Of a DNA stretch of 64,000 bases, positions 36,013-49,781 are shown piece after piece. Source of the DNA: Megaleporinus macrocephalus (lineage: Eukaryota; Chordata; Actinopteri; Characiformes; Anostomidae). The notes beneath the pieces were generated by a model. It ran no database searches, was not told the DNA's origin, and saw only the letters and a program-made list of their open reading frames with translations. The stretch is from positions 32,240,582 through 32,304,581 of the forward strand of contig CM038704.1 in NCBI GenBank assembly GCA_021613375.1. The letters are read 5' to 3'. Each line of letters starts with the position of its first letter. The first letter of the stretch is position 1. The position numbers were made by a program, and so were the translations under genes.

Positions 36013-37715
36013 ATAATAAATCACAGAATTGCACATTAATGGCAGCCTTACTGCACATGTGCAGCTCGGCAGCAGAGCTGCAGCTATTCTAGACCTCAGC
36101 AGTGGGAGGTCAGAGTACACTTGGTACAAAAGAGAACGACTCAACAAAATGGGCATCCGCTGCTTTTTATGATAACCATTAACTCTGAATAAAAGCGGTC
36201 TCGAGGTGCAAAGGTGTAATATGAACATTGTTGAAAAGGATGAATCATTTATCTAAGAATGTGTGCTGGGCACATTCCAGTTCCTGCACCAGTGAACAAC
36301 AGACAGTCTATTTTGAATATCTTCACTATGACTGGATAACCTTATATCTTTCCTCTCAACAGTAACTTTAAAGGGAAAAGAAAAAAATGACTTAATATAT
36401 CCTAATATCTTAAACTCTGGATTACATTGCTAATGTACATGTAATGTCTTTGGGAAAAATGTGATATATGTAATTTTCTGTTATTGTACTTATGCTATAC
36501 ATTTGTATTATCATTTTTATTCAGACATTTGAAACATAGTGCTGTGCATACATTAAGAGATTATCCTGTATTTATTTAAACTACTAGACAAAACAGTTAT
36601 TAAGGAAAAACTTTCCTTTAAGTTTTCCTTAAGTTTTCAAATCCAAAAAACCCAAAGGAGCGAGATAAAAAACAAGAACATTTCTAACAGAACAAAAAAC
36701 AAATATAATGATAACATGTGGAGTAAAGTTTCACGAACTTATGAGTGTAAATTTGAGATCTTTTTAAATAACAGAAGGGAGTATGAACCCTGCCAAAGCA
36801 AAGAAAGATTTTACAGCCATTTCCAACATGGCTAAACAACAACATTTGGACTGGTGATTTGTTTTCCATTAAAGGCATCATAAATGCTGATAAGTCCAAA
36901 CCAATTTTAACACATACACTGTCGTAAAGTATTTAATTGAGAAGAAAATTGTTCTACAGCAAAATAATGACACAAAACACTGGGAAGATCAAGAAGTACT
37001 AATTGAACAAAAAAAAGCTGCAGGTTTTTCTGAAAAATACACTAGTCACCGCAGAGATCAGACCTCAACATCACTCAATGTGTTTAGAATCACTTAGACT
37101 TTAAGATGTTAAAATAATGCAACCATCTTCTAAAACTGCAAATGCAAGTCTGGAAAAATATCACTACATATTTCTTTGAAAAATGGAAAGCAAAGAGCTG
37201 TAATAAAGGCATATTCCCTACTGACAGAAGGTATTATTTGCTGTTTTTAAGGTTTCTGTGTAAATTATGTTAAATATTTTTTTTTTCTGATTATGAAAAA
37301 TGACTAGAAACTAAATACAGAAAAGGGTGGTCTCTGAGTTTTACACAGTGCTGTAATTCATATTAACGATTCGCCCTTTCAGTTATTTTTACCTATGTAT
37401 TGCTTTCCAAAGTTTCCACTGGTCCAGCCTAACAGTGTAAGCTGTTGTGTTGAAACTGTGTAAAATGTTAATAAATAAATAAACCAATGGAGTCTCGATT
37501 TTTCCTTTTGACAGCAAGGATATCCAGCATGGTGCGTGGCTTTTCGAGTGTTATAAAACAAGGCACTGGAGGTTTGTTGTGAGTTAAAATGCGCGTTGGT
37601 GACAGGGTGGAGAAACAGATGACAGGTTTGTGTCAGTAACACACACGTGGGCGGCAGTGTGTATTCACCAGTGCAGCCACAGAGAGGCAGTGAAGTGTTG
37701 CTCTCTCCAGAGGAT

Positions 37716-37716
<1 letters not shown>

Positions 37717-37758
<42 letters not shown>

Positions 37759-37780
37759 GCACGCACACACGCGCACACAC
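37717..37780. repeat. (AC)n microsatellite with ACGC variants
   Basis: A pure AC run of about 38 bp followed by ACGC/ACGCGC variant units. Confidence 0.95.
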
Positions 37781-37839
37781 TTCATCCTCAACCTTGTTGA
37801 TTCTAATGGCTGAAAAAATTTAAAACCACTGTTATAGAA

Positions 37840-38646
37840 CAAGGAGAGAGAGAAAGAGAGAGAGAGAGAGGGAGGACGAAGTTATATACAACAGATATAC
37901 AAAGAATGAGAAAAAGAGTGAAGAAGAGAGGAAGAAAAAGGGAGCATAAAAAAGCAAGTGAATGGCAAAGAGAGTGATAGAAGAGTTAGAGTCAAAACAA
38001 AGAGAATGTAGGAAGAGCATAAGAAAGTAAATAAAAAAGAGAACTATTTAAAACAGACAAAAAGAAGAATAAATGTAGAGAATTAAAGAATGGGGAAGAA
38101 AAAGAGATATGGATATAGATAGAGCAAGTAAATGACAGAAAGAAAAAGAGAAAAGGGGAAGATCATGATAGAAGCATATAGGAAGCATATACAACAAAAA
38201 AAGAAAGAGAGCAATGAAAAGAGAAAGATATACAAGAAACAATGAAGTAACAGAAAAAAGAAAGAGCGAGACTGAAGGAAGAAAAAAGTGCAGGGGAAAG
38301 CAGGTGAATGACAAAGACTAAGAAAGAGTGCAAACAAAAGAGCATGAGACAGAAAGAAAAAAGAAGAAAAAAGCAAGCATGCATGTATAGAGTAAGAGAA
38401 AGACAAAGATAGAGAGAAAGAAAGAGAAGTAGAAATCAAGCAGAAAGCAAAAAGTAGAGCAATAGAGAATAAAGGAGAGAGGAGGAGAATGAGAAATCAG
38501 ATTAACAAAAAAGAGAGGGACAGAGTGACAGACACTCAGAGAAAAATAAAAGTGTTCCAGTGAAATGACATAGTAAAAAGATGAAGAAAGCGCAAGACAG
38601 TGACAAAGAGACAGAAGGATGACTAGAGAAAGCAAATGACAAAAAG
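37840..38646. repeat. 800-bp degenerate polypurine tract
   Basis: Strongly A/G-biased on the plus strand for about 800 bp: AGAGAG and AAGAAA words with occasional C/T. The host transcript would be pyrimidine-rich here. The several overlapping minus-strand frames rich in Phe, Leu and Ser are produced by this bias and are not genes. Confidence 0.9.
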
Positions 38647-41600
38647 TAGTAGTATAGTATGACCCACTGACTGTAAGAGTAAAGCAGTAACACTACAGAG
38701 AAAAAACAAATGCTACACGTGCAACTAAATGTCTGTGACAGCAAATGTTGCACAGCCCTAATGCACTGTGCAAAAGTTAGTGTAAATAGCAAGATTCTTA
38801 AAGAGATTCTTTTTGTGGCATCATTGAGTCAGAAGAAATACAATATGGCATTTGTGCACTCCTGGGAGTCACCCAATAAAGCCTGAAATAACTATTTAAA
38901 AGTCAGAGGTGGTGGGTCAGATTTCTCAGAGTTTTTGGACCACGTCATCCGTCTTTACACATTAATATCAAACACAGAGGCTTGAAGTTTAGTTCTTAAA
39001 CGCAAAATCAACATTATACTGATAAGTATATGATGACAAACTTAATTCATGTAGATATTCAGAACATGTGACTTAGTAGAAGTTTTGACTGAGTTCTCTT
39101 TCAACACAGTCATATTCATCCAATCAGGGAAGGGGGCAATTACACCTTTCCACTAAAGAGGTCTCCAAATCCCCCAAACCCTAAATCCCTAAACCTTACA
39201 GAGTGTAGCTTTAAATAATACCTAGTTAAACAGTAACTAGTAACTAGGCTGATCATTAAACTGAGCCAAACAAGCACCACTGTGTCTGCATTTTCCCAGT
39301 GTAACCAGATCTGGACACTGAAGGCAGACTGAAAATGGTATTCCAATGTTATTAGCTAATAGCTACCCTCAGATGTATCTGGCAGGGAGGAATTACCAAG
39401 CTCTCGGTAAGACGAGACCAACTCTGGGGCTGCTGCACACTGGAATTTGTAAAATCGGGGGATTTACTCTCCCTGCCCCGCTAATCTCGCCGCCATAGCA
39501 ACATGCAAGAAACACAGCAGGTGTGGAGAGAGGAAGGCCTCACCTGTTCTCACACAGACATACATCCATATGTATTTTTAAATTTACTGTTAGGTCTCTC
39601 TTTGCTGATGAGCACATCTGGTTAGCCTGTCAGGCCAGACCTGACAGTAATTCCTTTTTTTTTTTTAATGTATCAGTAAACTTTGTAATCCAGCAATGTC
39701 CTTTCAATGCAGATCTAGCACTCTTACCTGAACTGAACAGGTCTGGAATTAAATGGGGCTGTGGAACAGATGTACATAGGACAGCAGACACAGCTCTAAA
39801 CGCACTTTGATTCTACAACAATATGTTCCAACAATGCATCCGAAATCTGCATGTAGCCCCTAACTGTACACTCATTTAGTATATGGTTTTTAACAGAACC
39901 GCCGAACAATGGAGCCATTGATATGTTCATGACAAAAAATTTCAATGATGAAGAGACTGCAGTTTATTAATGACATTTTTCCCACCTAATCATTCAACAA
40001 TTTTAAGATTTTATTAGCTCTAGAAAAAAAACAATAACATGCTCCTGTCATGCCTATGTCTGGTCATACTTAAATAGTGTTACTTTAATAGAAAGAATTC
40101 TTTCAATATGTGTTTGAGGCGTGTGTCTGTCTAATTACTGCCTCTGCTGCCACTGTTTCGACATTTTCAAAGCCCTAATGCATGCTTTTCAAGAGCCTAG
40201 TGCAAATTCATGCGGGATTATAAATGCTGGGGGAAAATCAATGCTAAACCCAAATGCTGCATGTTGGTCAAACTGAATTAAACTGGTCAAATTAGTTGTA
40301 CCATGAGCTAATCCGGTGTAGTCTGCTGATGGTTTAGAAGATATTGATGAATAAGAGGAATAAGAGGATTGTAATCATGAATACTATCATAACTACATGC
40401 AGCACACAAGCAGCTGGGTTTCAGCCTGAACTTTTAAAGATGGTCTAAAGCGATCTAGGTAAATGCCTGAAAAAAATGTGCAATTAATAAATAACTGTGA
40501 TAATGTGATACTAATGCATTAACTCTAACTGGTTCATTACTGTTATCAACACAAACTTGTCATATCATCACCCCATGATACAGTGTGAAAATATTGTGAT
40601 ACTGCCAATAGATCCCCAGACTATGTGTGTGTGAATGTGAGAGAAAAGGAGATAAATGCTGCCATTCAGCTGAACTGTGGATGTGAGAGATCCTGACAGC
40701 AGCCCGAGAGAATGTTGGCTTATGCTCTGTGGGTCTAATGTCTTCGACTCCATGTTCCAAACAATTTAACACCGCATCCAGAGCTATCTAAAGTGGCCAG
40801 TGTCTGTCCCCTCTGGTGCCAGTCAACACTTTTAATTGGCTTGATTGACTGATTGGATGAGGCACTCCAGTTTATTGTGCGTCTACCAGCCAAAACACAT
40901 TTACACTGAGAGGAGGATCAACTGCGGTTACACACTTCACCTCGCAACAAAAGCTTCTACAAAACAGTCAGAGAAACACTCTTAATAGCCGACTGGGCTG
41001 TCATAGTCGCCAGTTGCTCGTGTAAACTAAGAAGCCACTTTTTCCATGTCAAAACTAAAATGGATTCCTGATCCTACATCTATTTAACCTAAAAATTGAG
41101 GTTGCTTATAAATCCTGATATATGTGAACACCTGTGTTTCCCCACTTTGGACCTGTAGGCCCATGGTCCTGCACATTTTAGTGCTTTCTCTGCTTTAACA
41201 CACATCACTTCAACTAAGAAAAGGTTTGTTCATGAAAGCTTTGTTAATGAGCTGATGTTCATCTTTAAATGAGGCTTAAGTTGGCTTCCTATTCACCAGC
41301 TTCTTAACTTAATGTTCTACAGCTTGTGCAGCTGACATATCTAACTGTGTCATTGTTAGAATGGAAAATTCACAAAATACTCTCATAAATAGGAAGCCAA
41401 CTACATCTCCCACATCTTTAAAAAGACCCTGCATAACTTTAATTCAATATCAGTTAGTCTATTATGCACATCTGACTTAAACCAGTTTCTCAAGCCTCGG
41501 ACAATATCGAGAAGCTTCGCTCAGCCTTTGACTCTGATTAAACTGAAAAGAGAAGCAGTTTCGCCTTTATTAGTATCACAACCCCAACAGCAACCTGTTA

Positions 41601-44349
41601 ACGATCACTCGTTTTAATAAGCTGATGAATAAGAAAGCAACCTCAGCCTTTAAAAATGAACAACCATGCCTTATTGACTGTTCAGTTCCTTTAGCAAGGG
41701 TATGACAAATGACGTCCAGGCTCATTTACATGGAATTTTATTTTCCTACCTATGACAATTTTGCTTCTGTGTGATTATTCTGGTGGCTTTAAACAAGCAA
41801 ATCGGACCAAAGTCCATCAAATTATTATTAAGCTTACCAAAAAAAAGGGGAGAATGTTTGTTTCATTCTAGCGCCAAATCATGGAGCTTAATAATGCATT
41901 GTATAGCAACTTTAAGTGTCAGTATTTGGACAACTCTGATATGCAGCACCAGTTCAAACCTATAGTACTAGATAAACCAACAACACTTACACAAATGTTG
42001 TCTTTAATTTAAAGTATTGCTGTTTGTTTATTTAAGTAATGGAAGCTTATGACCACAAACCAGCAGTGACAAAAGTATAATTAAACCAGTAGCAATGATG
42101 ATCTTGACACTTGAACCAATTTTTAAAAATAACCGTAGGTCAGTGTCAGAAACCACATAAGCAAGTTTAGCTGAGAATATTTAATGACTCGACACACTCT
42201 AAGGTAAGTCTGTAATGGTTTCGGTGGACAGTCTGTGGGGTATAAGCCTCCAAACCTTATTAGCTACATTATATGTGTGGCTCCAGAGCAAAACTAAAGA
42301 GGCAATCTTCAGACACAAAACATGCCTTGTCTGATCAACTTCATTTTGAGTAAGGTTGGAAAATGTATACATTCATTTTTTCTCTGAACTGCATCAAAGC
42401 TGCACTCCTCCCCTCACACACTCCTTCCACACCTCTAAGCTTTCCATACACTCTGGTCTGACAGGTGGTTGTGCAAATTCCAGGCTGCTATCGCTTACAG
42501 CTCAGGATTTTCCCACACAGCCTCAGACCGTTGTGTGTGTGTGTGAGACAGTGTGTGTATGTGTGTAACTGGGATCTCACGCTGCATTCTCATGAGCTCG
42601 ACAAGCGCAGGGTTTAGTGTCTTACACCCTGACGCCTCTAGAGATAATGCTCTGCGGCTCCACTATGTTCCACACCCGCAAGGTATGAAACAGAACGTGA
42701 GACCAATGCTGTGTTTGAAACGGTTCACTCGTTTACTTATTCATTATTTACTACATAAGGTTTGCTATATAGTGTACTGACAGGGGAACAATTATGCCTG
42801 TAAGACTTCCGGTGAAGAATCTACAAAAAAGCAGATACACTATAAGGCAGCATTTCTGCAAAAGCCAGCAGTTTTGTATGCAGTATAACAGGGTGCTGCT
42901 GAATACATGGATCATACTACAGTCGTACAATACAAAAATACTAACATATTCATGTTATCGATACATATGGCAGTATATATTGTCCTGCAAAAATATTAAA
43001 ACTGTTGAATGCTTCATTTAACCAGTGGGATCATGTGATTCATCAGAACATTAATAGAATATCTGTCTAGAGTGTTACAGATTGATTAGAATGCTCACAG
43101 CGTAATAAAGAAATTGCACACTGGCCTATAGTCCTATATGGCCGTAACACTATATAACAATTGGGCACACTGTAAATGGGATGCTTTTCTAAATTGAGCT
43201 AAAATAAAAAAAAAACCCTCTTAAACTCACATTTCATGGGTTCACATTTCAGTTCATCGGTCTCATAACTACCACATTTATACATTTGTTTACTAACATG
43301 AGTTGTTAATTAATATTAATTCTGGAGTAATTTTGTGTCTGTAACCCTTCCGTTTAAAGGGTTAAGTCATAAAAGAAGTTCTATTCTGCCTTTAATGTCT
43401 ATATGCCATATGTACAACACTATGAGAGAAGTTTATTATACAGGCAGACTGGACAGACCTGCTGGGCTACAGATCAAAGCTTCAGAGCTACTTTAATTAC
43501 CGACACCTTTCCACAGAGAGGCAGAGTGAGAGAGAGAGAGAGACCTCTGGAATGATTTCTTTAAATAATTGAATTTCACTGGAAGGTTAGATAAGTCTGA
43601 GATGGAGAAAATAAACAGCTAAAATGTGTTTATTGGTTTTCTTGTTATTTTTTTGCATGAATGGTCAAATGTTGGAAAAAACTTTGGTTCAACCTGTGGT
43701 GGAACTAAGCTGGACTACATTGTTGCAATTATAATTAACCTTGCTGATAATAACAACAAATGAGCCAGCAAGCTATCCTAATTTCAATTATATGGCACAA
43801 ATACCTTGTGTGACCTTTAACATGCCTACAAAATAAATAACCTTTTGAAAGCCCACTCACATCTCCAACAGAGATGGATTATCACAGATATGGTTTTGGG
43901 GAGCGATTCCACATGGCTATAGATCATACTAGAGAGAGACAGTGCATGCGCAAGAGAGAATGTGCGTGAGAGTGCGCAAAATTACATTGGCATATTGCTT
44001 TAAAGCCACATGAAAAATCACTCATTAGGAAACAAATGCAAGACTGACCAAGCTCAGTGCTTAACGTGACAAATCGGCCCAAGCCTGGTCTGAAACGAGA
44101 TATTCTGACTGATCCTGACAGACTTAGAGAGGGTAGCACATGTATAACAAACACACACACATTCAGACACGCACACACCAATATACAGACACATAAACAC
44201 ACACAAATTGTACCAGCTATTTTATTTAGCTGGTTCACAAAGGGTAAGGGAAGAAAAACAGATCCCCCTCTAAAAGATGATGTATATTCATAAAATACTG
44301 GCCAATACTTTCATTACCCATCTCAACCATGGGCAAAAAGGTAAAACAA

Positions 44350-44770
44350 ACGTTTTTTGGGTTTTTTTTGGACACCATGACAAAACATTACAGGCACTCT
44401 TGGCTTCGAAGAACAGTGTTTGGAGAAATCTCATTTAAAATGTTTCATTTGGTGGAATCGAAAACAACAACAGAGTGGAACATTGTTTCTATTTGTTTAA
44501 AAAAATGCACAACTAGTTCAAACAGAAAGTGAAGAAACTCTCAGTAGTTTGTTTTAATGTCATGGGTGGTCTCAACAGCAGAAATGTAGCGGTAGTGGAA
44601 TTAGGGTTCAAGTTTCTTTGAAATGAATAACTGCGAACATTCAGAAACAAACACAAATAATGATGTGAGCACACACAGTTTTCAATGTCAAAAGAACATA
44701 ATGTAGAGGAGAGAGAAATTTTGATAATAGCTTTATTATTAAAAGAATCATTCCTGCTGCTTTAATTACT
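44350..44770 (+). repeat. Direct repeat pair A, copy 1
   Basis: It shares with 46010-46306, in the same order, TGGCTT(C/A)GAAGAACAGTG, AGCAGAAATGTAGCGGTAGT, GGAATT(A/G)GGGTTCA, TTTCTTTGAAATGAATAAC, TGAGCACACACA, GTTTTCA(A/G)TGTCA, GCTTTATTATTA and GCTTTAATTAC/GCTGTAATTAC. The family is not one I recognise. It has no protein-coding potential and no clear terminal repeats. Confidence 0.85.
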
Positions 44771-46009
44771 TCTTTGTCAGACGCCAGCATCCCTCCGGGT
44801 TTGTGCGTATATGTGCTAGAGAGAGAGGCCTGCTTAGTAGAAGATAAAAAGCACGTACTGATGGTTGATACCCAAATCTGGAATCACTCTGACACAGAAT
44901 CGCTGGAACCATAAACACACCCACACACAGTGTTCTAACCACTCGCTCTACATCTCAACAACATCAGCCATGACGAAGTAAACAAACAACAGGACAGTTT
45001 ACCTTGCACTTGTAACTACAAATGCTCAGCTCTAAGATAAATATAATTTCACTGGCGTATGTACCATCCTGGAAATTGTTATCAGCAAGGTTTTGTTACA
45101 GACCTCAAGAGCCCTCAGCTTGGTGAGTAGTTTATTTTCACGCAGAATGCTCACCAAATACAGGGTGCTCGCTAAGCACAGTAACTGCTAGTTTCTTTAG
45201 TCTGTCCACTTTGGGATCTGTGGGATGATGTTGGATCTTTATGGTGAACATAAAGACATGCTGTGCTCCTTCTCTGCTTTGTGAAAAGGGCATTTTTTCA
45301 TGAGGGATGTGCAACACAGGAGTTTCAATATACTTAATATACTTTAATTTACTTAATACTGAGCTCGCTGCTGAGCTCTGCACAAGGGCAAAATATTACA
45401 AAACTGCTATCCACCGGTCAGCGTTCAACACAAAATAAACTACTGTCGGCCATCAATGCTGTGTTTTTGAGAATCTATATCAAAGCAATAAAACATATCA
45501 TGGTGATATTTAAGTGTTCCAATATTTTTTACATCTCTAGTCACTTTTAGTGTGTTTTTACTGCAGCAATATCACACTGCAGAATGACAGAGCTCCAAAA
45601 AAACACAACAGCATTTATTCATGGTTTTATGCACTGAAAATAAACTTAACATAAAATAAGCAGAACTGGGGGATCCGTGAGATACAGAGCGCAGGTAGGT
45701 TACTGATAGAATTTTTCATTCATTCCCTCTCTCGCTCTGTCTTCCTCAGCAGTAGCAGGAAAAAATGATGCACCTTCACATTTTTAACAGCATGTGGACC
45801 CTATTTACCCCCAAAACATTTGACATTACACCCTCAAACACAGCAATATTTACCATCATTGATGCTATTTTGGTTTTAGTCTGTCCAGTTTGTATTTACC
45901 GCTGCCTAAAAAACTGCTTTTACCACTGACTAGATGCACTATCCATCTGAAGTACAGTGAATAGACATGATTTGGCCTATAGATAACAAGGTTCCAAAAT
46001 GGCATAACA

Positions 46010-46306
46010 TTTCTGGTCTATCACTATAAGCATTGCATTTTGGTCCCCCTCCTGGCTTAGAAGAACAGTGTTTGGAGCAAAGTGGAGAAACCACTGAGCA
46101 GTTTTATCTTATGCTGTGAAATCCCAGAAGCAGAAATGTAGCGGTAGTGGAATTGGGGTTCACGTTTCTTTGAAATGAATAACGGCAAGCACCAACAATC
46201 AAGTGAGCACACACACACACAGTTTTCAGTGTCACAGGAACATGACGTATGAAAAAATATAAAGGCTTTATTATTAGAACTATAAATCCTGCAGCTGTAA
46301 TTACAA
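46010..46306 (+). repeat. Direct repeat pair A, copy 2
   Basis: The second copy of the unit at 44350-44770, about 1.65 kb downstream and in the same orientation. It is shorter by roughly 120 bp through several gaps. Similarity looks moderate to high by eye; I did not compute an identity. Confidence 0.85.
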
Positions 46307-46764
46307 ACTTGATGTTTCCTTGTTCTCAGTGAAGTGGTGACATTTTTCCACAGACTGTAGTGGTTAGTGTAACAATGCGTTGTAAGTTAAACTGCCCTGG
46401 TGAAATAGAGCAGATGTTGACTGTTTTGGGATTTGCCATGAATCCATGCCATGCCGTGTCTTGTTGTCAAATCCCAGTCAAGCGTGAAAAATAATACACA
46501 GCATGCCCCTGATTTTTACACTTCGCTCACATGATGCTTCCCTGCTGACTCACATGAAGTGAGACACATCACTGGACTTCTCAATGTGTTTAAAAGAGAA
46601 CAATGACGGACATTTTTAGTATGTCAGCTATTAGATGCCCATGATAGCCAGCAACATGCTAAGTAATGGAGGAGAGGGAGCGCTATCCTACCTGCTCAGA
46701 GAGAGCGAAGTAATTTATGCTGTCTTGAACTCCTGGTCTTGGATGATTTTGGGAGTGGTGTGCT

Positions 46765-47060
46765 GAAGCTTATCCCAGTGCTCATTGTTCGGAAGGCAAG
46801 AAACACCCTGGACATACACATTGTGTCTGCCAGTCCATCACAGGGCAGACACATAGACATACACATTCACACATACACACCTAGGGGCAATTTAATATCT
46901 TCAGCTCACCTGACTGCATGCTTTTGGACTGTGGGAGAAAACTCACGCAGACACAGGGAAAACCTGCAAGCTCTACAAAGAAAGGAACCTGGTCGCCCAG
47001 CCACAAAATCAAAGTCAGGCCCTTTATGCTATGAGGCGACAGCGCTACCCGCTAATCCCA
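46765..47060 (+). repeat. Dispersed fish repeat, copy 2
   Basis: Same family and orientation as 3793-4060: CCAGTCCATCACAGGGCAGA, CACCTAGGGGCAATTTAA, GACTGCATGC, GGACTGTGGGAGAAAACTCA, then GAGGCGACAGCGCTACCCGC at the 3' end. This is the best preserved of the three copies. Confidence 0.8.
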
Positions 47061-47439
47061 AACACTACTAGAATGTAGCAGGAGTTAATTTGAATGCAAC
47101 TGTCAGCTTTGACCATATTGTAGCTCTCTGTATTCACCACTGTGCAATAGACCTGTGCATTCTCAGTGCTATTACAGACCTGGCCTTGACTCTTAACCTG
47201 CTTAATCTTCTTTGCTGGCAAATAACACAACAAACCACTGGGCAGAAATTGCATATACTCTGTGGCTCGGGTAGCATGCATGGGCTCAGCACAGCATTCG
47301 TCTAACAGAAAACTTTTTGAAAACATGTTAAATATATACATGAAAACAATGTCTTCAAGTCTATCCGTATCAGCGTCAACATGGCCTCACTGTCCATCTT
47401 ATGAGCTCCACATACATGCCTATAGGATCACTATATAGG

Positions 47440-47545
47440 TGTACAATTACAAACCACAGCCCATCTGTTGTTGCACAATTTAACAGTCCCACTCTATCCC
47501 ATTCATCATTGGTCAGTTTCTGACCACAGGACTTATTTTTGGTGG
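47440..47545. repeat. Dispersed repeat fragment related to 4180-4410
   Basis: AGCCCATCTGTTGTTGCACA and CCATTCATCATTGGTCAGTT are parts of the same fish family as 4180-4410, the latter being the inverse of ACTGACCAATGATGAATGG there. The overlapping 180-codon minus-strand frame (47376-47918) is judged spurious. Confidence 0.5.
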
Positions 47546-48353
47546 TAGATAATTTTCTGTATAGCAGTATTACAGTTTCAAATAACAAGCAACACTGAAC
47601 TGGGCACGCATGTGCTGTCCTGTGTAACAAGGGGTAATAACAGCGTGAGATCGAGTGTGTCATCAGGTACATCTCCCTGGAGAGATAGCACACTGTGTGT
47701 GTGTGCCAGAGAGAGACAGAACAAGAGTGCGACCGAGGCAGAAAGACATACAGACAGAGAGGGGGATGAATAGCAGTAGGCCGTGCTGATCGAGTGTCAG
47801 ACTCTTTGTGCCCTGCGGCATTATGGGAAAAGCTGAGAGGATTCCAGAGCTCCTGCTTCCACAAAAAAATACGACAAACTGATCCTGAGCCATGGCGAGA
47901 CCGTGGGAGACGACACACAGCCCAAGGGGTAGAGCTCCACTACACAAACACACACCCAAACACACTCCTCGGCTCTCCGACTGGAAGAACAGTGCCTTTC
48001 TCTGTGATGTGTGCTGCATTATTCATAGAAATACTTTCCTGAGGTGAACACCTATTCTCTAGTATAGAGAAGAGTAAATTTTGATAATGATGAAACACTT
48101 ACTGGTTTTATAGATAAACTACTATAAAATTCCTATGTTTAGTATTAAAGCAGTAGTGCAGCAGGGCACGAGCGGCTTAGTGCTGGACCGCCTGCGTTGC
48201 TCATACCTCTTGCGCCACCACCCCTGTTGACTGTGTACTTTGGTGCCAGATCCAGGAATGGCACTGTGCTGCTGGAAGCTGCTCTTTCCAACACAGTACA
48301 AATATGAAACAGACTCCTTCTGACCAGATTCAGTTCATCTTTACAATACTGCA

Positions 48354-49295
48354 TGGAGATGGACCGTTCAGCGTTTTTGAGGCCGATTCCGATCGCCGGT
48401 CACCTTTCAGCGCGATCGCCCGATACCGATAGAGGGCGGGGCTACTAGACACGGCAGGGCTACATATTATTAGCACAAGGAAGTCATGAAACAAGGTGAA
48501 AACTGGTTTATTATCATTTTTAACAAGCTGATGTGAAACAGCATAATATTTTTAACAAAATTAGAAGTTGGTCTATGTGGGCGTAAACCGTTGGATACAG
48601 CACCGGAAGAGCGACATCTGAAAAGCAGAGCGTGGATCCAGGTGGAATATTAAGCGCAAGAATGCCACAGAACGCCTTCTACAGCCGAGAAGGACTACTT
48701 ATCTAGCGTTATAAACTCAATCACTTTTAGCTCTTTGGCTGTTTCTGCTGCTGTACTGTTGTACCGGTCAGATCTGGTCTGCACGGTGTTCTGGGTTGCT
48801 AGCTGCGCATGCTAGCTCTGCTGTTTGCTGATACTCACTGTATTCAGCCGCCTGGTGTATTCTGAAGTCCCATATCAGATTCGTAGTGTTAAATGTCCTT
48901 GTCTTGGTTCCACTACGAGAGACGCTGATTTTACTAATTTTACAGATGTTACAAACTGCTCTGGATGAGTCTGAGTCACATACGGTAACGAACTGCCAGA
49001 CGGACGATGTTTTCTTTCCACACGTGAGGTGAACGCTTAAACTGTTCTCTCGAGGCCGCTGCTTTAGTCAGTCTGTGGAAACCTAGCGGTTCAGATAGGA
49101 ATTGCAGGAAGCTGGCCAGAGGGTGTTTCACGCAGGGTTCCTCTCCCTGGATGAAACACTAGCTGGAAATACAGAAATAAGGCTCATTTGTTTAACGCCA
49201 TCGATCGGCTCTCGAGATCGGCCGATCGCCGATCACATATTTTGATTCAAAATCGGCCGATACCGATATATGGCAGATCGATCTTTCCATCTCTA
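48354..49295. mobile_element. Non-autonomous hAT-type element with 8-bp duplication
   Basis: A 942-bp segment is bounded by the exact 8-bp direct duplication ATACTGCA (48346-48353 and 49296-49303). It begins TGGAGATGGA and ends, inverted, TAGAGATGGA. Both subterminal regions are dense in CGAT/GATCGG words, such as CGATCGCCGG on the left and GATCGGCCGATCGCCGATC on the right, arranged as an imperfect long inverted repeat. The interior shows no transposase frame. An 8-bp duplication fits the hAT superfamily. Confidence 0.82.
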
Positions 49296-49747
49296 ATACT
49301 GCAATAATATATAAACTGTAAATACATGATTTCTTATATCTTATATCTATCAAAACAAATGATGGCCAAAGCCTTAGTATCAAAAGTTCTGACATGCTTG
49401 ATTTCTTTAGTTTAAGCAGGCTTCTCTGGGGTGTTCCTAGATTACCAGCTGTGCTAAAACAGGATTTTGGCGAAAGGTTTAAGAAGCTTGATTAAGATTA
49501 AGGAGCTTCTCAGTCTATATTAGAGTTGAGAGCATCCTCTCAGGGAATATTCATGATTTCTATCCCCTGAATGCGCTGAAAACGCACTTTGACTGTGTGC
49601 ACAATACACAGGCATTTGCTGAATTTTACCAACTGAAATTTGGCTTTTAGTTTACGGCTAGGTGGCATAATGATTTCACAAGCCTAGCCTACAATTGGTT
49701 AAACATAGTTACTGTGCTAATAAAATAGTTAAAACACATATATAGTT

Positions 49748-49750
<3 letters not shown>

Positions 49751-49779
<29 letters not shown>
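49751..49779. repeat. (AC)n microsatellite
   Basis: About 14 AC units. Confidence 0.95.

Positions 49780-49781
<2 letters not shown>

Noticed and set aside
38048..38792. A cluster of minus-strand frames that look hydrophobic, like membrane proteins
   Set aside because: Created by the polypurine tract on the opposite strand; all frames look alike and no conserved motif exists.
47376..47918. A 180-codon minus-strand reading frame
   Set aside because: It matches no protein I know, has no domain-like pattern, overlaps a dispersed repeat fragment and has no promoter or splice context. Probably chance.
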